Shown here in pieces: positions 27,735 through 38,113 of a stretch of DNA of 64,000 nt; the stretch's first letter is position 1, and each line of letters starts with the position of its first letter. The position numbers and the translations under genes are program-made. The DNA comes from Rhodococcus gordoniae (GTDB taxonomy: Bacteria > Actinomycetota > Actinomycetes > Mycobacteriales > Mycobacteriaceae), in contig NZ_LPZN01000048.1 in the NCBI RefSeq assembly GCF_001646655.1, positions 1 through 64,000 on the forward strand, read 5' to 3'. The notes below the pieces were generated by a model. The model searched no databases. It saw only the letters and a program-made list of their open reading frames with translations, and had not been told where the DNA came from.

Positions 27735-29033
27735 TCAGCGCTCCTCGAGGGACGTGTACGGCCGCTCGGTGTAGCCGGTGTAGATCTGACGCGGACGGCC
27801 GATCTTCAGGGTCGGGTCGGAGTGCATCTCACGCCAGTGCGCGATCCAGCCGGGCAGGCGGCCGAGGGCGAACAGCACGGTGAACATGCGGTCCGGGAAG
27901 CCCATCGCACGGTAGATCAGGCCCGTGTAGAAGTCGACGTTCGGGTACAGCTTGCGCTCGATGAAGTAGTCGTCCGTCAGCGCGGCCTCTTCGAGCTTCA
28001 TGGCGATCTCGAGCAGTTCGTCGCCCGCACCGAGCTTCTTGAGGATGCGGTCGGCGGTCTTCTTGACGATCGCGGCCCGTGGGTCGTAATTACGGTAGAC
28101 GCGGTGCCCGAAGCCCATGAGCTTCACGCCGTCTTCCTTGTTCTTGACCTTGCGGACGAAATCCTTGACGTCGCCCTCGGACTTGGCGATGCCGTCGAGC
28201 ATCTCGAGCACGGCCTGGTTGGCGCCGCCGTGCAGCGGGCCCCACAGCGCGTTGATGCCACCCGAGATGGACGTGAAGAGGTTGGCATCGGACGAGCCGA
28301 CGAGACGCACCGTCGAGGTCGAGCAGTTCTGCTCGTGATCGGCGTGCAGGATGAGCAGCATGTCGAGCGCCTGCGCGATCTCGGGATCGATCTCGTAGGG
28401 CTCGGCCGGGAAGCCGAAGGTCATGCGCAGGAAGTTCTCGACCAGCGACAACGAGTTGTCGGGGTAGAGGAAGGGCTGACCGACCGACTTCTTGTACGCG
28501 TAGGCCGCGATGGTCGGCAGCTTGGCGAGCAGACGGATCGTCGACAGCTCGACCTGCTCGGAGTCGTCCGGGTCGAGGGAGTCGGGGTAGTACGCCGACA
28601 GGGCGTTGACAGCGCTCGACACGACGGGCATCGGGTGCGCGTTGCGCGGGAAGCCGTCGAAGAACCGCTTGAGATCCTCGTGCAGCAGGGTGTGGCGGCG
28701 GATCTTGTCGGTGAAGACCTCGAGCTGCTCCGCGGTCGGCAGCTCACCGTAGATCAGCAGGTAGCTGACCTCGATGAACGTGGACTTCTCGGCGAGCTGC
28801 TCGATCGGGTATCCGCGGTACCGCAGGATGCCCTCCTCACCGTCGATGTACGTGATCGCCGACTTGGTGGAGGCGGTGTTGACGAAACCCGGATCCAGGG
28901 TGGTGTACCCGGTCGCCGCAAGGAGCTTGCCCAGCTCGATACCGTCATTGCCTTCCGTCGCCTTGGCGATCGACATCGTGTGTTCGCCACCGGGGTAGCT
29001 GAGGGTGGGGTTGGTGTCATTCTCAGCGGGCAC
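27735..29033 (-). CDS. gltA: Citrate synthase (type II, GltA)
   Basis: A 432-residue citrate synthase. The family blocks are visible: ILHADHEQNCSTSTVRLVGS with the first catalytic histidine, WGPLHGGANQAVLEML with the second, and LMGFGHRVYRNYDPRA with GFGHRVY. A catalytic aspartate lies in the NVDFYTGLIYRAMGFP segment. It condenses acetyl-CoA with oxaloacetate and matches M. tuberculosis GltA2. The start is GTG at 29033, with AGAGGGA about 9 nt upstream. A second, shorter citrate synthase is at 31790-32917. The upstream 600 nt hold a beta-lactamase remnant and few other clear features. Confidence 0.92.
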   Translation of the reverse strand: MPAENDTNPTLSYPGGEHTMSIAKATEGNDGIELGKLLAATGYTTLDPGFVNTASTKSAITYIDGEEGILRYRGYPIEQLAEKSTFIEVSYLLIYGELPTAEQLEVFTDKIRRHTLLHEDLKRFFDGFPRNAHPMPVVSSAVNALSAYYPDSLDPDDSEQVELSTIRLLAKLPTIAAYAYKKSVGQPFLYPDNSLSLVENFLRMTFGFPAEPYEIDPEIAQALDMLLILHADHEQNCSTSTVRLVGSSDANLFTSISGGINALWGPLHGGANQAVLEMLDGIAKSEGDVKDFVRKVKNKEDGVKLMGFGHRVYRNYDPRAAIVKKTADRILKKLGAGDELLEIAMKLEEAALTDDYFIERKLYPNVDFYTGLIYRAMGFPDRMFTVLFALGRLPGWIAHWREMHSDPTLKIGRPRQIYTGYTERPYTSLEER

Positions 29034-29302
29034 GAAGGATCCCTCTCAAGCTCAGACCTACGAGAAACTTCCGGACATTCACGTAGAACCTAGCCGTAGC
29101 GCGGGGTATGCGCTGAGGCAGGGTCCGCCGAAAGTCCCCGATCGGTATGTCGTCCATGTGGGCTCCGAACGCTCGCCCGCACCCTCTGCGACAGCGCCGC
29201 AAGGCCGGCACACGCCGATAACCTGCGGCAATACTACCCAAGTCTCACCAAGGTCGTTACGCGGGGATCTGCGCGTATCCGGCGCCCACGCGGTCACTCT
29301 AC

Positions 29303-29488
29303 TCACGGCACCGCGAGGAGCACATCGAGGAGTGCGGCGGTGGCCTGCGCGACGGCTGCACCCTCGAGAGGCGCATCGGTTCATCGGTCGTCGAGTCCGA
29401 CAGGATCGCCGCCATCACCGGCTGCCCGTCGGGCGACCACACCATCCCGGCGTCGTCCGCCGTCCCTTCGGAGGGACCCTTCCGCTTC
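29303..29488 (-). pseudogene. Remnant of a class A beta-lactamase-like gene
   Basis: On the minus strand this non-coding gap reads GTADDAGMVWSPDGQPVMAA followed by ILSDSTTDEPM, the pattern of the C-terminal domain of class A beta-lactamases (a KTGS-GGYGTxND..VVWxPxGxP..LA block). After a frameshift the reading continues as LEGAAVAQATAALLDVLLAV and a proline before a stop at 29303-29305, matching the last helix of that family. So the sequence is a decayed C-terminus with at least one frameshift, and the catalytic N-terminal part is missing. Identity is judged by eye and is uncertain. Confidence 0.5.
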
Positions 29489-29654
29489 GAGGCGCAGAAC
29501 AGCGGCGGTGGAGAACAGCGCCCGGCATCGCGCAGAACATTCTGCGCGGCAGAGTGTTTCGAATCGGCATGACGCAACCCCGCGCATCGCCGTCACCGGG
29601 TTGCACGCGCCGCTTCCGGACGAAGTCGTTTCCGGCGAGAATGTGGACCTGTCG

Positions 29655-30923
29655 TCACCCGAGGGTGCGCGAGACCCGGTAGCGCACGAACGCAGGGAAA
29701 GCGACGACGCACACGGCCGTGCCGACGATCACGAGCACACCGCCACCGGCCGCCGCGACTGCCGTGCCCACAGCCGCTGCGGCCGCACCGTGGAGCACGT
29801 CGCCGATACGCGGCCCGCCCGCGACGACCACGATGAACACACCCTGGAGCCGACCGCGCATCTCGTCGGTCGCGACGGTCTGCAGCATCGTCGAGCGGAA
29901 GGCCGCGGACACCATGTCGACCGCACCGCCGAAGGCCAGGAAGAACAGTGCGACCCACAGCAGCAGGCCGCTGCCGCCCGGCTCGGCCCACCACACCGCG
30001 GCACCGAAACCCACCATCGCCACGCCCCACAGGACGATGCACACGATCACGGCGAGCCCCTGTCGCTGCACTCGCGGCAACCACCCGGAGAAGACGCCGC
30101 CGATCACCGCGCCCACCGACATCGCCGCGAACAGCAGACCGAGGGCGAAGCCGCCCTGCGCGGGATCACCGAACGATTCGTGGGCGATCTGCGGGAACAG
30201 CGCGCGCGGCATCCCGAACACCATCGCGACGATGTCGACGACGAACGACGCCAGCAGGATCTTCTGTCCGGACAGATACCGGAAGCCGTCGAACACCGCG
30301 CGCAGACCGGCGCGGGTCACCTCGCCCAGCGGCGGGATCGCCGGTAGCCGGACCACCGCCCACAGGGTTGCGAGCAGGAAGATCGCGTCGAGCAGATAGA
30401 GAGTGGGCAGACCCACGACGGGGATGAGGGCACCCGCGAACAACGGCCCGGCGATGGCACCGAACTGCACCACCGTCATGTTCAGCGAGGTGGCCGCCGC
30501 GATCTGCCCCGTCGGCAGCAACCGCGGGATGATCGCCGCGCGGGTCGGCTGGTTGACGGCGAAGAACGCCTGCTGCACCGAGAACAGACACAGCAGGATC
30601 CACACGTTGTCCAGTCCGCTCGCCGCCTGCACCCACAGCAACAGGGACGTGGCACCGAGTCCGGCGGAGGTGATCAGGAGCAGCTTCCGGCGATCCATGG
30701 CGTCGGCGAGGGCTCCGCCCCACAGTCCGAAGACCACGAGGGGAACCAGCCCGAAGACACCGGTCAGGCCCACATATGCCGAATTGCGGGTGATCTCGTA
30801 GATCTGCTGCGGCACGGCGACCACGGCCATCTGGGCGCCGATGACGGTAACGATCCCGGCCCACCACAGCCGGGCGTAATCCTTGGTGCGCAGGGGTGTG
30901 GTGTCGGCGAGCAACCGCCTCAC
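29655..30923 (-). CDS. MFS transporter (multidrug-efflux type)
   Basis: A 422-residue transporter with about 12 helices, beginning VRRLLADTTPLRTKDYARLW, the usual entry of the MFS_3 drug-exporter group. GGALADAMDRRKLLL forms the helix 2-3 loop. It starts with a GTG overlapping the pdxH stop (GTGA), so it is translated downstream of pdxH. The substrate is unknown; there is no clear link to vitamin B6 beyond the operon. Confidence 0.83.
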   Translation of the reverse strand: MRRLLADTTPLRTKDYARLWWAGIVTVIGAQMAVVAVPQQIYEITRNSAYVGLTGVFGLVPLVVFGLWGGALADAMDRRKLLLITSAGLGATSLLLWVQAASGLDNVWILLCLFSVQQAFFAVNQPTRAAIIPRLLPTGQIAAATSLNMTVVQFGAIAGPLFAGALIPVVGLPTLYLLDAIFLLATLWAVVRLPAIPPLGEVTRAGLRAVFDGFRYLSGQKILLASFVVDIVAMVFGMPRALFPQIAHESFGDPAQGGFALGLLFAAMSVGAVIGGVFSGWLPRVQRQGLAVIVCIVLWGVAMVGFGAAVWWAEPGGSGLLLWVALFFLAFGGAVDMVSAAFRSTMLQTVATDEMRGRLQGVFIVVVAGGPRIGDVLHGAAAAAVGTAVAAAGGGVLVIVGTAVCVVAFPAFVRYRVSRTLG

Positions 30924-31624
30924 GGTTGCAGGCGCTCGGTGACCCAGCGACCGTCGACCGAGCGGGTCCGGATCCTGTTGTGCAACCGATTGGGTCGGCC
31001 CTGCCAGAACTCGACCGACTCCGGCACGATCCGGAAGCCGCCCCAGAACGGCGGCACCGGGATGTCGTCGTCGAGGTCGTACCGCTCGGCGGCCTCGACG
31101 AGGGCGTGCTCGAGATCGGCCCGCTCCCCCACCGGCCGTGACTGTTGCGACGCCCACGCGCCGAGTCGTGATCCGCGCGGACGGGTGTGCCAGTACGCGA
31201 GCGTCTGATCGTCGGGCACGCGGACGACCGGTCCGCGGACCGTCACCTGCCGGTAGACCGGCAGCCACAGGAAGGTGGCCGAAGCGTAGGGATGCCCGGC
31301 CAGATGGCGGCCCTTGTCGGACTCGAAGTTCGTGAAGAAGGTCAGGCCGTCGGCGTCGATCTTCTTGCACAGCACGGTGCGGGTCGCCGGGTGGCCCTGC
31401 TCGTCGACGGTCGCGAGCACCATCGCATTGGGTTCGGGCACAGCGGTGGCGACCGCGTCCGCAAACCACGTACGCAACAGCGGAAGCCAGCCTCCGGCGA
31501 CATCGTCCGGGGTGAGATCGCGGTCGGCGGGGGACTCGTCGGTCGGCCCGGCCGGGCTGTAGTCGACACGCATACGCGCGAGGTCGTCTCCCTCGGGGCG
31601 CGGCAACGGTGTATCGGACGGCAC
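30920..31624 (-). CDS. pdxH: Pyridoxamine/pyridoxine 5'-phosphate oxidase
   Basis: A 234-residue FMN enzyme: MVLATVDEQGHPATRTVLCK (about 68-87), FFTNFESDKGRHLAGHPYA, WLPVYRQVTVRGPV and a C-terminal FWQGRPNRLHNRIRTRS, where the last part carries conserved substrate-binding arginines and histidine. It converts pyridoxine or pyridoxamine phosphate into pyridoxal phosphate. The length and the conserved C-terminus separate it from the shorter F420-dependent or PPOX families that lack the RLH/R-R pattern. It leads a two-gene operon with the MFS transporter and is divergent from the second citrate synthase. Confidence 0.9.
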   Translation of the reverse strand: MPSDTPLPRPEGDDLARMRVDYSPAGPTDESPADRDLTPDDVAGGWLPLLRTWFADAVATAVPEPNAMVLATVDEQGHPATRTVLCKKIDADGLTFFTNFESDKGRHLAGHPYASATFLWLPVYRQVTVRGPVVRVPDDQTLAYWHTRPRGSRLGAWASQQSRPVGERADLEHALVEAAERYDLDDDIPVPPFWGGFRIVPESVEFWQGRPNRLHNRIRTRSVDGRWVTERLQP

Positions 31625-31789
31625 GAACGACGACGGTACTCCGGCATCCGGAAGGCGGCGCTCGGACCACGAGGACTACAGTTTTCACGACGACCCGAGT
31701 GGGGTGCCGATCACACCTGGCGGTGACCTCATTCCACCGGCAGCGCGGCTCGGACCGGGCCGTGCTCGAATGAGGAGAGCCCAACCGTC

Positions 31790-32917
31790 ATGGCAATGCG
31801 CACGTCAGTTCCCGAGGATTTCGTCGCAGGACTCGAAGGCGTGGTCGCCTTCACGAGCGACATCGCCGAGCCCGACAAGGACGGTGGCGCACTGCGCTAT
31901 CGCGGGGTCGACATCGAAGAACTCGTCGAGAAGGGAGTCACCCTCGGCGACGTGTGGGCTCTGCTCGTCGACGGCGAGTTCGGTCGCGGCCTGTACCCGG
32001 CCGAGCCGTTCCCCCTCCCGATCCACACCGGCGACGTGCGTGTCGACGTCCAGGCGGGGCTGGCGATGCTCGCACCCATCTGGGGTTTCCGTCCGCTGCT
32101 CGACATCGACGACGCCACGGCCCGCGACAATCTCGCGCGTGCCGCGGTGATGGCCCTGTCCTATGTGGCCCAATCGGCCCGCGGCATCTATCAGCCCGCC
32201 GTGCCGCAGCAGCGCATCGACGAGGCGAGCACCGTCACGGAGCGTTTCATGGTGCGCTGGAAGGGCGATCCCGATCCCAAGCACGTCGAGGCGATCGACG
32301 CCTACTGGGTGTCGGCGGCCGAGCACGGCATGAACGCCTCGACGTTCACCGCCCGGGTCATCGCCTCCACCGGCGCCGACGCGGCCGCATCGCTCTCCGG
32401 CGCCGTCGGCGCGATGTCCGGGCCGCTGCACGGCGGCGCCCCGGCCCGCGTGCTGCCGATGATCGAGGAGACCGAACGCACCGGCGATCCGCGCGGACTG
32501 GTCAAGGGCATCCTCGACCGCAAGGAGAAGCTCATGGGCTTCGGTCACCGTGTCTACCGCGCCGAGGACCCCCGCGCCCGGGTGCTGCGCAGCACCGCGA
32601 AGCGGCTCGACGCTCCCCGCTTCGAGGCCGCGGCCGCGCTCGAGCAGGCCGCGCTGGCCGAACTGCGCGAGCGTCGCCCCGACCGCGCGATCGAGACCAA
32701 CGTCGAGTTCTGGGCCGCGGTGATCCTCGATTTCGCGGAGGTCCCTGCGGCGATGATGCCTGCGATGTTCACCTGCGGGCGCACCGCCGGCTGGTGCGCG
32801 CACATCCTCGAGCAGAAGCGCCTGGGCAAGCTGGTGCGTCCCGCGGCGATCTACACAGGCCCGGATCCGCGACCTGCCTCGGAGGTCACGGGCTGGGACT
32901 CGATCGCACACCGTTGA
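31790..32917 (+). CDS. citA: Second citrate synthase (CitA-like, short form)
   Basis: A 375-residue citrate synthase with the same catalytic blocks as GltA but a shorter N-terminus: YRGVDIEELVEKGVTLGDVW, GAVGAMSGPLHGGAPARVLP, LMGFGHRVYRAEDPRARVLR and ETNVEFWAAVILDF, the last carrying the catalytic aspartate-equivalent region. It resembles Rv0889c (CitA). Such paralogues may be methylcitrate or regulatory citrate synthases; a methylcitrate role would suit the nearby propionyl-CoA synthetase, but that is inference. GAGGAGAG lies upstream of the ATG. It is followed by a strong terminator (32924-32956). Confidence 0.88.
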   Translation: MAMRTSVPEDFVAGLEGVVAFTSDIAEPDKDGGALRYRGVDIEELVEKGVTLGDVWALLVDGEFGRGLYPAEPFPLPIHTGDVRVDVQAGLAMLAPIWGFRPLLDIDDATARDNLARAAVMALSYVAQSARGIYQPAVPQQRIDEASTVTERFMVRWKGDPDPKHVEAIDAYWVSAAEHGMNASTFTARVIASTGADAAASLSGAVGAMSGPLHGGAPARVLPMIEETERTGDPRGLVKGILDRKEKLMGFGHRVYRAEDPRARVLRSTAKRLDAPRFEAAAALEQAALAELRERRPDRAIETNVEFWAAVILDFAEVPAAMMPAMFTCGRTAGWCAHILEQKRLGKLVRPAAIYTGPDPRPASEVTGWDSIAHR

Positions 32918-32923
32918 CCCCTC

Positions 32924-32956
32924 CCCCGGCCGGGCCCGACCAGCGCCCGGCCGGGG
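32924..32956 (+). terminator. GC-rich terminator after citA
   Basis: CCCCGGCCGGGC (32924-32935) pairs perfectly with GCCCGGCCGGGG (32945-32956) over a 9-nt loop, starting 7 nt after the citA stop. Confidence 0.75.
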
Positions 32957-32975
32957 CTCCGAGGAGGCGGTCTAG

Positions 32976-34142
<1,167 letters not shown>

Positions 34143-34154
34143 GCACGCTCGCGA

Positions 34155-34190
34155 AGCGGGGCCGGGTCCGGGATCGGACCCGGCCCCGCT
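34155..34190 (+). terminator. Strong terminator after serC
   Basis: AGCGGGGCCGGGTCC (34155-34169) pairs exactly with GGACCCGGCCCCGCT (34176-34190) over a 6-nt loop, 12 nt after the serC stop. The downstream GTCGTTC is weakly U-rich. Confidence 0.85.
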
Positions 34191-34363
34191 GTCGTTCGAG
34201 TCTCGACCTCGCATCGAGACATTTCGGCGAACCCTGGACGATAACGCGCCGCGTCGGATTTCTTGCGATGCCACTCGGCGTGGCGCGGCGTGTCCGGCCA
34301 CGAAAAATATCGCGGTCGGTTACAGTCGGGCGGGTCAATCGCGATCGGCGCGAGGAGGTCAAG

Positions 34364-35218
34364 GTGCGAGAGCTTCGAGTGGTCGGTCTCGAGCCCGATG
34401 CTAAGCATGTGGTGCTCGCCGATCCCACGACGGGGGACAAGTTCCGCATTCCCGTCGACGACACCCTGCGCGCAGCCGCTCGCGGGGATCTGGCCCGTCT
34501 CGGCCAGATCCAGATCGAGACGACCAGCCAGCTCCGTCCTCGCGAGATCCAGGCCCGCATCCGCGGCGGCGCCTCGGTCGAACAGGTGGCCGACGAGGCG
34601 GGCATCCCCGTCGCCAAGGTCGAACGGTTCGCCTATCCCGTTCTGCTCGAACGGTCCCGGGCCGCCGACATGGCCAAGAAGGGTCACCCGGTCCGACCCG
34701 ACGGACCTGCTGTCGAAACCCTGCTCGACATCGTCACGCATGCCTTCCGCGCCCGTGGGCACAGCCTCGACGAGGCCGAATGGGATGCCTGGCGCGACGA
34801 CGACGGATTCTGGGTCGCGCAGTTGCGGTGGCACGCCGGTCGTTCCACGAACCGGGCCCACTGGCGGTACCAGCCCGATGCGCACGGTGGCACGATCACC
34901 GCTCTCGACGACATCGCGGCCGATCTGGTGGATCCCGATTGCGGTCGTCCTTTGCGCTACCTGACCCCGGTCTACTCGGCGCGCGACGTCGACGATTCCA
35001 CCGAGGCCGAGAACGCCGAACGTCACGCCCCGATCGCACTGGAGTCCCCCGCTGCCGAAGAACCGGCTCCCGAGCCGACCGCTGCAGAGGAGGCTGCCGT
35101 TGCCGCCACCGTGGGCGACGAGGCACCACAGGCCCCCGCGAAGGACAAGCGCGGCAAGCCGGCCCTCCCCTCGTGGGACGACGTGTTGCTCGGTGTGCGC
35201 AGTAACGGACGCGTCTGA
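34364..35218 (+). CDS. sepH: Cell division regulator SepH
   Basis: A 284-residue protein of the DUF3071/SepH family. The conserved N-terminal domain begins VRELRVVGLEPDAKHVVLAD and continues to about residue 170, including an HTH-like region with RGGASVEQVADEAGIPVAKV. The middle is an acidic Glu/Ala/Pro linker (about 215-262). The C-terminus ends PALPSWDDVLLGVRSNGRV, the conserved terminal motif. In Streptomyces, SepH stimulates FtsZ assembly at septa. GAGGAGG lies 5 nt before the GTG at 34364. The position next to serC matches mycobacterial order (Rv0883c/Rv0884c). Confidence 0.9.
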   Translation: MRELRVVGLEPDAKHVVLADPTTGDKFRIPVDDTLRAAARGDLARLGQIQIETTSQLRPREIQARIRGGASVEQVADEAGIPVAKVERFAYPVLLERSRAADMAKKGHPVRPDGPAVETLLDIVTHAFRARGHSLDEAEWDAWRDDDGFWVAQLRWHAGRSTNRAHWRYQPDAHGGTITALDDIAADLVDPDCGRPLRYLTPVYSARDVDDSTEAENAERHAPIALESPAAEEPAPEPTAAEEAAVAATVGDEAPQAPAKDKRGKPALPSWDDVLLGVRSNGRV

Positions 35219-35232
35219 GGAAGACGTCGGCG

Positions 35233-35934
35233 ATGTCGGCGACGGTGTCGACGCTCTGGTACGTCGACGCACCCGATCCTGCCGCGGTCCTGCGCGAGTT
35301 CTCCCCGGATCGTGATGCGGCGCAGGCACTTCTGTCGCGCATGTTCCCCGACGTTCAGGTCGATCCCGGGGTGCGGGTTCCGCTGACCGAGGTCGGTCGA
35401 GACGATACGGCGGATTCGGTCGAACGGTTCTGGGTCGGCAGCTATCCCGGCGTGACGGTCGTGTCGAGCCGCCGATTCGCACTGCGCCACCCATCGGAGC
35501 TTCCCTCGATGTGGTTGCGTACGCCCGCCGCGGAACACACCTGCCTGCTGGCCTCCGATCCGGCCGGCGCGTGGGGATCGTTCGCCGTGTGGGAGTGCGG
35601 CAGGCTGCGACGCAGTTTCGGGGCGAGCACGGTCGAGTTCTTCGAGGACGAGGGCCTGCCGTTCGTGTGGGAACGGCCGTTCTGGGCGGGTGACCATCCG
35701 CTCCGCTGGCCGCCGAACATCCCACCGCCCCCGGAGTCCCTGCCTTTCCACCCCCGCAAGCTCGTCGAGGAGGCGCACGGCGCATGGCTCGGATTCCGCT
35801 ACGTCGGGCGTCGCCACGACGAACCGGACCCGCGCGAGATCGAGACGTGGAGTTTCACGCTGCGCACCCCGGTCCCGCAGGTCACCGCCCCGGCTCCGAA
35901 GACCGGCTGGTGGCGGCGCCTCGTGGCGCGTTGA
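35233..35934 (+). CDS. DUF6928 family protein
   Basis: A 233-residue protein. STLWYVDAPDPAAVLREF, YPGVTVVSSRRFALRHPSEL, FAVWECGRLRRSFG and PFWAGDHPLRWPP followed by LPFHPRKLVEEA fit DUF6928, a soluble actinobacterial family of unknown function in which the SELP and WAGxHP segments are conserved. The ATG lies 14 nt after the sepH stop, so it probably shares that transcript. It ends with a basic, tryptophan-containing tail (KTGWWRRLVAR). It converges with the hydrolase gene 36 nt later. Confidence 0.78.
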   Translation: MSATVSTLWYVDAPDPAAVLREFSPDRDAAQALLSRMFPDVQVDPGVRVPLTEVGRDDTADSVERFWVGSYPGVTVVSSRRFALRHPSELPSMWLRTPAAEHTCLLASDPAGAWGSFAVWECGRLRRSFGASTVEFFEDEGLPFVWERPFWAGDHPLRWPPNIPPPPESLPFHPRKLVEEAHGAWLGFRYVGRRHDEPDPREIETWSFTLRTPVPQVTAPAPKTGWWRRLVAR

Positions 35935-35970
35935 CCTCCCGCCCCTACCCCGGATTCTCCACCGGTCTGT

Positions 35971-37680
35971 TCACTCTCCTTCTGAGATAGTGGTTTTCAG
36001 GGAGTCGACGTCCTCGGACGTGATGTCCGGGGACTGGAGGACGATGGCCCAGGCGTCCACGTACTCGGTGCTGTACTTGTGGCCGTGACCGGCCGGCACA
36101 CCCGTGGAGAAGGGCAGATCTGCCGTGATCTGCCAGAAGGTCACGAACGGTATCCACACCATGTCCTCGAGCACGTCGCGACCGGGGGCTTCACCGATCC
36201 AATCCGGTTCGCTCGTGATCAGACGCGGACTCCACCACACGATCGGGTCCGACGGATGCATCAGATACAGCACCCGACTTCCCTCCCACGGAGCGCCGTC
36301 GGGAGGAATACCCGTCTGCGGGTCGTTCGTGAATCGCACCGTGCGACCGTCCCGGAAGACCGGCTCGACCTCCGGGCTGCCCTCGTCCCGGCGATCACTG
36401 AACTCCCGGAAGAGGACGTTGAAGTTCGGAGGACCGGCGAACACCGTACCCGCCGTCCGATTGCGCAGGTCGTACTCGCCGCTGAAGGCCGTCTCCCCAC
36501 CGAACGAACCGAGACTCTCACCTGCCACGAACAATCGGGGGCGGGCGTCCTGAGGAAGCTTGGACCAGACGTCGTAGACCGCGTCGAACAGATCGCGTCC
36601 GGCTTCCCTCGCCTTCGACTGGTCGACCAGATAGGAGATCCACGAAGGCAGGTAGGAGTACTGGATGGCAACGGTCGCGACATCGCCGCCGGTGAGGTAC
36701 TCGACGGAGTCCACCAGGGCCGGGTCCACCCATCCACTTCCGGTCGTCGTCACCACCACCAGATTCCGGCGTTCGAATCCGCCTGCCCGCGTGAGGTCTT
36801 CGACCGCCAGCGCCGCTCGCGTCTCGGTGTCCTCGGACGACGCCAGACCGGCGTAGATCCGGATCGGTTCGAGGGCAGGACCTTCGGTGAACCGGCCGAT
36901 CTGCTCGGTGGACGGACCCTGCCCGACGAAGATCCGCCCCTGCCACCCCAGGGAATCCCACGGCACCACCGAATCCGGTCCGCCGGAGCGTAGCGCGGTC
37001 GTCGGTTGCTGCACACCTTCCTCGGTCTTCGTGTCCCGTGCCGAGAACGCCGTGTTGGCGACGTCGATGAAACCTGCGAGCAGCACGCCGGAGACGAGCG
37101 CGTACACCAGGCCGGCGACGAGCACCCATCCCACGACGTTCGCCGCTCGCTGCCCGATCCACCGGTCGAGCGTCTTCGCCGCCCAGCGATACAGACCGCG
37201 AATACCGCGTCCGATCGCCAGGAGGAGGCCGAACACCAGTACCGCGATGACCGGCGAGAGCACCGTGAACACGAGATCGTATTCGGAAATCCCCATCAGA
37301 GATCGGATTTCGTGCTGCCAGTACTGGCCGAGCCCGAAGAAGACCGCGAAGAGGACCGCCCCGCAGACTCCGAAGATCCACCACGACGCAGCCTTGGGAG
37401 ACCGAGGAGGCCGGTCGGCGAACGCGCGCCACACGAACGCGAGGAGCACCCCGAGGCCGTATCCGATCGCGGCAGTGATCCCGCAGATCATCCCCTGCAG
37501 GATCCCACCGCGCGGAAGCAACGACGGGGTGAAGGACAAACATGCGAAAAGCACTGCACCCCAACACCCGGGAAGCGTGAGATGCAGTGCACTCCGTCGT
37601 CGCTGCGAACGGGAAGCGCCGGACTCGGTCGTGATGTTCCCGACCGGTCCGCCCCGAACGCCGCGACCGCCTTCCTGCAC
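35971..37680 (-). CDS. Alpha/beta-hydrolase membrane protein (Abhydrolase_9/DUF2319, Rv1069c-like)
   Basis: A 569-residue protein. The first half has four to five hydrophobic helices (about 33-55, 63-83, 98-115, 130-155 and 180-205; PF15420-type N-terminal domain). The second half is a large extracytoplasmic hydrolase domain (PF10081-like) with VAGESLGSFGGE, a GxSxG-type nucleophile elbow, plus VVVTTTGSGWVDPA and HPSDPIVWW. A lipid or ester hydrolase at the membrane is the likely role. The start is a GTG at 37680, 7 nt after the upstream stop, with no clear ribosome-binding site, suggesting coupling to the DUF7144 gene. Start choice is uncertain by some residues. Confidence 0.82.
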   Translation of the reverse strand: MQEGGRGVRGGPVGNITTESGASRSQRRRSALHLTLPGCWGAVLFACLSFTPSLLPRGGILQGMICGITAAIGYGLGVLLAFVWRAFADRPPRSPKAASWWIFGVCGAVLFAVFFGLGQYWQHEIRSLMGISEYDLVFTVLSPVIAVLVFGLLLAIGRGIRGLYRWAAKTLDRWIGQRAANVVGWVLVAGLVYALVSGVLLAGFIDVANTAFSARDTKTEEGVQQPTTALRSGGPDSVVPWDSLGWQGRIFVGQGPSTEQIGRFTEGPALEPIRIYAGLASSEDTETRAALAVEDLTRAGGFERRNLVVVTTTGSGWVDPALVDSVEYLTGGDVATVAIQYSYLPSWISYLVDQSKAREAGRDLFDAVYDVWSKLPQDARPRLFVAGESLGSFGGETAFSGEYDLRNRTAGTVFAGPPNFNVLFREFSDRRDEGSPEVEPVFRDGRTVRFTNDPQTGIPPDGAPWEGSRVLYLMHPSDPIVWWSPRLITSEPDWIGEAPGRDVLEDMVWIPFVTFWQITADLPFSTGVPAGHGHKYSTEYVDAWAIVLQSPDITSEDVDSLKTTISEGE

Positions 37681-37687
37681 GGCCGCG

Positions 37688-38113
37688 TCAGTAGTAGTCG
37701 GAACGCGGCTGCCAGGTCGAGACCGCCCAGATCACAACCACATCGAGCGCGATGATCAGGATCGACCACCACGGGTAGTACGGCAACCACATGAAGTTCG
37801 CAAGGATCGACAACGCGGCGATGACGATGGCCGTGACGCGAGCCCACGTGGCGCCGCTCATCAACGCGAGACCGGCGACCAGCATCACGACACCGAGGAC
37901 GATGTGGATCCATCCCCAGGTGGTGAAGTCGAATTTGAACGTGTATTCCACGCCCCGCACGAAGACTTCGTCCTCGGCCACCGCGGCGATGCCCTGGAAG
38001 ATCTGGACGATGCCGACGGTTGCCAGGATGATCGCTGCGCCGATCGAGGTGCCTGCGGCGATGCCCTGTTTGACACTCGTCCCGCCCCGGTCGGGGCGTA
38101 CATCCTGCGACAT
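37688..38113 (-). CDS. DUF7144-family four-helix membrane protein (copy 1)
   Basis: A 141-residue protein with four transmembrane helices. KQGIAAGTSIGAAIILATVG leads helix 1, and QIFQGIAAVAEDEVFVRG the first loop. WGWIHIVLGVVMLVAGLAL is helix 2, and NFMWLPYYPWWSILIIALDV spans the last turn and helix 4. This matches the DUF7144 family (tryptophan-rich loops with LPYYP). GAGAGGATT precedes the ATG. A second copy with nearly the same pattern lies at 39048-39473, with a SHOCT protein between them. Function unknown; envelope stress proteins of this type are common in actinobacteria. Confidence 0.85.
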   Translation of the reverse strand: MSQDVRPDRGGTSVKQGIAAGTSIGAAIILATVGIVQIFQGIAAVAEDEVFVRGVEYTFKFDFTTWGWIHIVLGVVMLVAGLALMSGATWARVTAIVIAALSILANFMWLPYYPWWSILIIALDVVVIWAVSTWQPRSDYY

